Of a stretch of 33,882 bases of DNA, positions 31,519-33,882 are shown piece by piece. Origin of the DNA: Armatimonadota bacterium (GTDB lineage: Bacteria; Armatimonadota; Armatimonadia; Armatimonadales; Capsulimonadaceae). Numbering within the stretch: the first letter of the stretch is position 1; each line of letters starts with the position of its first letter. Location of the stretch: NCBI GenBank assembly GCA_025353925.1, contig JANXNV010000014.1, forward strand, positions 1 to 33,882, given 5' to 3'. The notes beneath the pieces are model-generated. The model worked only from the letters and a program-made list of their open reading frames with translations, had not been told where the DNA came from and searched no databases. The position numbers were made by a program, and so were the translations under genes.

Positions 31519-31997
31519 GCCTCTTTCGGGTAACAGCGAGGTCCCTTCTTGCGAATGTTGTTCCATTTCTCACGTGTCACTGGAAAAGCCGTCTGAAAGC
31601 GGACGAGCTTTTTTGCTTCCAAAGACGTGTAAACGCAGTAGTATTCCTGCGGCATATCTTCTTCCAGATCAGCATCCATACGGAGAAGGTAGATTCGAGT
31701 CTTGGTCGTATCACCAGGTCTGAGCTGTACATCAGGTCTTACTTCATACGGTTCGCAGAGGGTGGGGAGTATCCAGCGAAGGCGTTCTGCCCGCTCCTGT
31801 GACCACTGCGTACGCGGGCCTTTGTTCCAGACTTCGTCCCCTGATTTTAAGCAAACATGCTCACACCGGTTTGGCTCAAATAGCACTTTGTTGCCTAGGA
31901 CATCGTGGATGGCATCTGCGTGGTACAAACGATCAAACTCAGATTGATACAAGATTAAGTCTACTTCACCTCGAAAGCTCAGAAGTTTTGGTCGCAT
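31512..31997 (-). CDS. Unknown protein, possibly a BECR-type nuclease-like domain
   Basis: A 161-residue soluble protein. The start at 31997 is chosen because it falls 13 bp after the stop of the sialidase-like gene; the longer frame would overlap that gene. No established family is certain. The spacing of EHVCLKSGD, RAERLRWILPTL, YYCVYTSLEAKK and TAFPVTREKWNNI resembles the barnase/EndoU/colicin-like (BECR) nuclease domains of phage- and toxin-associated proteins, but the similarity is only of pattern. Base composition looks more AT-rich than its neighbours, which suggests an accessory gene. No toxin-antitoxin partner is visible. Its end meets the ncRNA terminator. Confidence 0.5.
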   Translation of the reverse strand: MRPKLLSFRGEVDLILYQSEFDRLYHADAIHDVLGNKVLFEPNRCEHVCLKSGDEVWNKGPRTQWSQERAERLRWILPTLCEPYEVRPDVQLRPGDTTKTRIYLLRMDADLEEDMPQEYYCVYTSLEAKKLVRFQTAFPVTREKWNNIRKKGPRCYPKEAK

Positions 31998-32010
31998 AAA
32001 TGGGTTTTGC

Positions 32011-33084
32011 TTACTTGGCCTTTTTCTCTGAGATTTTCTGAGGAATAAAACTCCCAAACCGAATTTGAACGCTGCCGTGCGTATTCATCACGGCAATCTC
32101 TGTCGGGCCAGTTTGATAGATCGCCGGAAAGGAGAGCGTGAAGCCGAGGTCCCAGGCGGGCGGAGTGGACCAGTCCCAGGTGCGACCGCCGTCGCCGCTG
32201 ACGGAGATCTGGTTGGAGCAGGACGTGACTACCAGCCGCCCATCGGCAAGCGTTGCAGCCCACGGCCCCGCGTGCTGCAGAGGGATGGGGGTGCCGAGGC
32301 CGGGGGACCAGTGGGTGCCGTCGGGGGAGATCTTGAAGAAGACGGCGGCATTGTCGAGGCCGACAATCTCGGAGACCTCGAAGTACCGCCCGTCCTGCAT
32401 TTTGGTGATCACGGGCATGCCGGGACGCAGGCCGCCGCCCCCCGTCTGGGACACCAGCACGATCTCCGGCCCCCAGGTCGCGCCGTTGTCTTGTGACACT
32501 CGCTCCGCGCAGATCTGGCTGTAAGCTGGGGCCTCCAGCGCGTGTTTCTCCGACGCATAGGCCATCGCGAGTTTTCCGTGGGCCAGCAGAAAGAACTTCG
32601 GCTCCCACAGGCCCTGGCCGGGATGATTGCCGCTGACGACGGCGTCGTTGGTGTCCGCCATGCTCAGGAACGTCCAGGTCGCCCCGAAGTCTTTACTCTG
32701 ATAGACCGGCAGGTGGAACGACGTATTTTCCACCACGGAGCGGCCTGAAAGCAGAACCGTGCCGTTCGGAAGCTGGATCAACTCGCCGTTATCCATCCGG
32801 CGGCCCGGCTCCTCGACCGCCGAAAGCCTCGCCCAGGTGTGGGCATTATCCGCGCTGATCTCCAGCTGCAGCGTATGTGTGCTATTCGACGGATACAGCG
32901 TCCCGACCGAGAGCCAGCGGCCATCAGCGAGGCGAATCATGCGTCCCCACCCCACATTTGCCACCCGGGTGGTGCCTCCCCAGGTGAAAGGCCCCGGCGT
33001 GTCGGCATGGCTGCAAATGGCGCACAATGCAAGTCCGCAGAGCAGGAGCAAGCCGCAGAGTGCGGCGACGGCGGAGACTCTCAT
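32011..33084 (-). CDS. Secreted BNR/sialidase-like beta-propeller protein
   Basis: A 357-residue exported protein from ATG 33084. The signal peptide is MRVSAVAALCGLLLLCGLAL. The body is a six-bladed propeller with Asp-box repeats: SADNAHTWARL, SKDFGATWTFL, SQDNGATWGPE and SGDGGRTWDW. This is the sialidase/BNR superfamily; the sugar released is not determined, and catalytic Arg/Asp/Tyr cannot be placed safely. The start overlaps the stop of the GNAT gene by ATGA, so the two are translationally coupled. It is followed by the unknown protein 31512-31997. Confidence 0.85.
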   Translation of the reverse strand: MRVSAVAALCGLLLLCGLALCAICSHADTPGPFTWGGTTRVANVGWGRMIRLADGRWLSVGTLYPSNSTHTLQLEISADNAHTWARLSAVEEPGRRMDNGELIQLPNGTVLLSGRSVVENTSFHLPVYQSKDFGATWTFLSMADTNDAVVSGNHPGQGLWEPKFFLLAHGKLAMAYASEKHALEAPAYSQICAERVSQDNGATWGPEIVLVSQTGGGGLRPGMPVITKMQDGRYFEVSEIVGLDNAAVFFKISPDGTHWSPGLGTPIPLQHAGPWAATLADGRLVVTSCSNQISVSGDGGRTWDWSTPPAWDLGFTLSFPAIYQTGPTEIAVMNTHGSVQIRFGSFIPQKISEKKAK

Positions 33085-33578
33085 GCAGGAGTGTTGTCCA
33101 GCATTTTCTGCATGGCATCGCGCGTCATGCGGTACAGGAACCATTCCTTCATTCGGCGTGCCCCCAGGCTTTCGTACATCGCCTGAGCGTTGGTGTTCCA
33201 GTCCAGGCAGCTCCACTCTAATCGTCCAAAGCCACGCTCATGCGCCGTTTGGGCGCAGTGGCGCAGAAGTGCCTTGCCGATGCCGCGCTTCCGGTAGCTC
33301 GGCAGCACGAACAGGTCTTCCAGATACATCGACGGCTGGGCGAGAAACGTCGAATAGGTATGCAGAAGAAGGGCATACCCGACCGGGCTGGGTGCGCCCT
33401 CCACTTCCGCCAGCACGACTTCGAATCGGGGGTCGTCCCCAAAGCCGTGTTCCAGCAGCCGGGCCTGCGCTTCGGCATCCGGCGGCGGCAGATTTTCAAA
33501 TTCCGCCAGGGCGATAATCAAGCCGATGACTGTCTCGGAGTCGGTGCGCTCCGCGCGGCGAAGGGTGATGTTTGTCAT
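33081..33578 (-). CDS. GNAT-family N-acetyltransferase
   Basis: A 165-residue acetyl-CoA-dependent acetyltransferase. The start is ITLRRAERTDSETVIGLI, motif A is LFVLPSYRKRGIGKALL, and the C-terminal motif is WNTNAQAMYESLGARRM. The pattern, including EFE near residue 27 and MYLEDLF, is that of the spermidine/spermine acetyltransferase-like (SSAT) branch, so polyamines or related amines are possible substrates. The stop overlaps the next gene. The 5' flank is occupied by the right end of a TnpB element, which may have replaced its promoter. There is no Shine-Dalgarno site. Confidence 0.9.
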   Translation of the reverse strand: MTNITLRRAERTDSETVIGLIIALAEFENLPPPDAEAQARLLEHGFGDDPRFEVVLAEVEGAPSPVGYALLLHTYSTFLAQPSMYLEDLFVLPSYRKRGIGKALLRHCAQTAHERGFGRLEWSCLDWNTNAQAMYESLGARRMKEWFLYRMTRDAMQKMLDNTPA

Positions 33579-33594
33579 GGTAGATGGTTTCTGT

Positions 33595-33652
33595 GATAAC
33601 TCTCCCGGCTAAAGCACGGGAGCTTCTACGGCTTGTTTCAGCCGACGCAACA
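33595..33652 (-). mobile_element. Right end / reRNA 3' region of a TnpB element
   Basis: Downstream of the TnpB stop on the minus strand are two hairpins: CGGCT-GAAACA-AGCCG (33629-33644) and CTCCCG-TGCTTTAGC-CGGGAG (33602-33622), followed by AGTTATCAC. This is the form of IS200/IS605-type right ends, which double as the 3' scaffold of the TnpB-associated RNA. The guide would be read from the host DNA immediately beyond. The exact end of the element is not resolved, and the left end is outside the window. Confidence 0.6.
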
Positions 33653-33882
33653 TCATCCTGTTGCGAGTCGTAAGATGTTGATAGCGGCGTTGGTGTCTCT
33701 GTCCAAACTTGCTCCGCACATAGGACATAAGTGCCAACGCTCTGAGAGTTTCTTTTTAGCCCGATACCCGCAGGCATGACAGTCCTGACTTGTGTAACGC
33801 GGGTCTACTGCAATTACCTCACGAGCGGCACTTTCAGCCTTCTGCGTGAGTACGTTCCGAAACATTGACCAAGAAGCATCCG
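33653..33882 (-). CDS. TnpB-family RNA-guided nuclease, C-terminal part
   Basis: A partial gene running off the right edge; the frame is open to 33882 on the minus strand, giving at least 76 residues. It has DASWSMFRNVLTQKAES, then VDPRYTSQDCHACG, CPMCG (a zinc ribbon with four cysteines) and the last RuvC motif DRDTNAAINIL. These are TnpB/IS605 OrfB features. The ATG at 33865 is internal, not the start. The RuvC III Asp is intact in the part visible. Confidence 0.88.
   Translation of the reverse strand, partial: DASWSMFRNVLTQKAESAAREVIAVDPRYTSQDCHACGYRAKKKLSERWHLCPMCGASLDRDTNAAINILRLATG

Overview
The window looks like chromosomal DNA from a GC-rich, Gram-negative-type bacterium, most likely a member of the Armatimonadota (Capsulimonas/Fimbriimonas-like). 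This is an inference from the mix of genes: two DUF1559 prepilin-like proteins with [12 protein letters not shown] leaders, three secreted proteins with PEP-CTERM tails, a scattering of polysaccharide-active enzymes, and a Bacillus/cyanobacteria-like Pho box. No rRNA or tRNA gene was found to confirm it.

Layout. 1-2340 (+): RNase H-like exonuclease, a small basic protein and a TlpA-type thioredoxin in one operon. 2359-3816 (-): folC and a 42-residue membrane protein. 3881-5501 (-): an AT-richer type II restriction-modification cassette whose endonuclease gene is frameshifted, lying 6 bp downstream of lysC (5508-6872). 7093-9601 (-): surE and two PEP-CTERM proteins. The second PEP-CTERM gene is the last gene of a probable phosphate-starvation operon (12155 to 9008) containing an OB-like secreted protein and an alkaline phosphatase, preceded by a four-repeat Pho box. 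12343-14687 (+): an AttH/CrtC lipocalin-like protein, whose end is encoded by a dispersed repeat, and a CDF metal transporter. 14764-18167 (-): secE-nusG-rplK-rplA-rplJ-rplL, ending in a strong terminator with no rpoBC. 18358-22009: a CHRD protein, a YHS-domain protein, a GH18 protein and a third PEP-CTERM protein. 22164-25767: a LacI regulator with two matching operators, DUF1559 prepilins and two lipoproteins. 25775-31213: GHL10-like protein, GH4, ComF and GH130. 31304-31507 (+): a promoter-terminator unit that looks like a structured noncoding RNA. 31512-33578 (-): unknown protein, sialidase-like protein and GNAT acetyltransferase. 33590-33882 (-): the 3' end of a TnpB gene with its probable right end/reRNA.

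Regulation that can be read from the sequence: several genes have a good -10 hexamer ending exactly 8 bp before the start codon (44, folC, surE, CHRD), which predicts leaderless mRNAs, while genes inside operons carry normal Shine-Dalgarno sites. The ribosomal cluster has a terminator-like hairpin before secE and an L10-type leader plus attenuator before rplJ. The strongest candidate for something undescribed is the approximately 200-nt RNA at 31304-31507, with three GNRA-capped hairpins and a possible pseudoknot. No CRISPR array, rRNA, tRNA or replication origin was seen.
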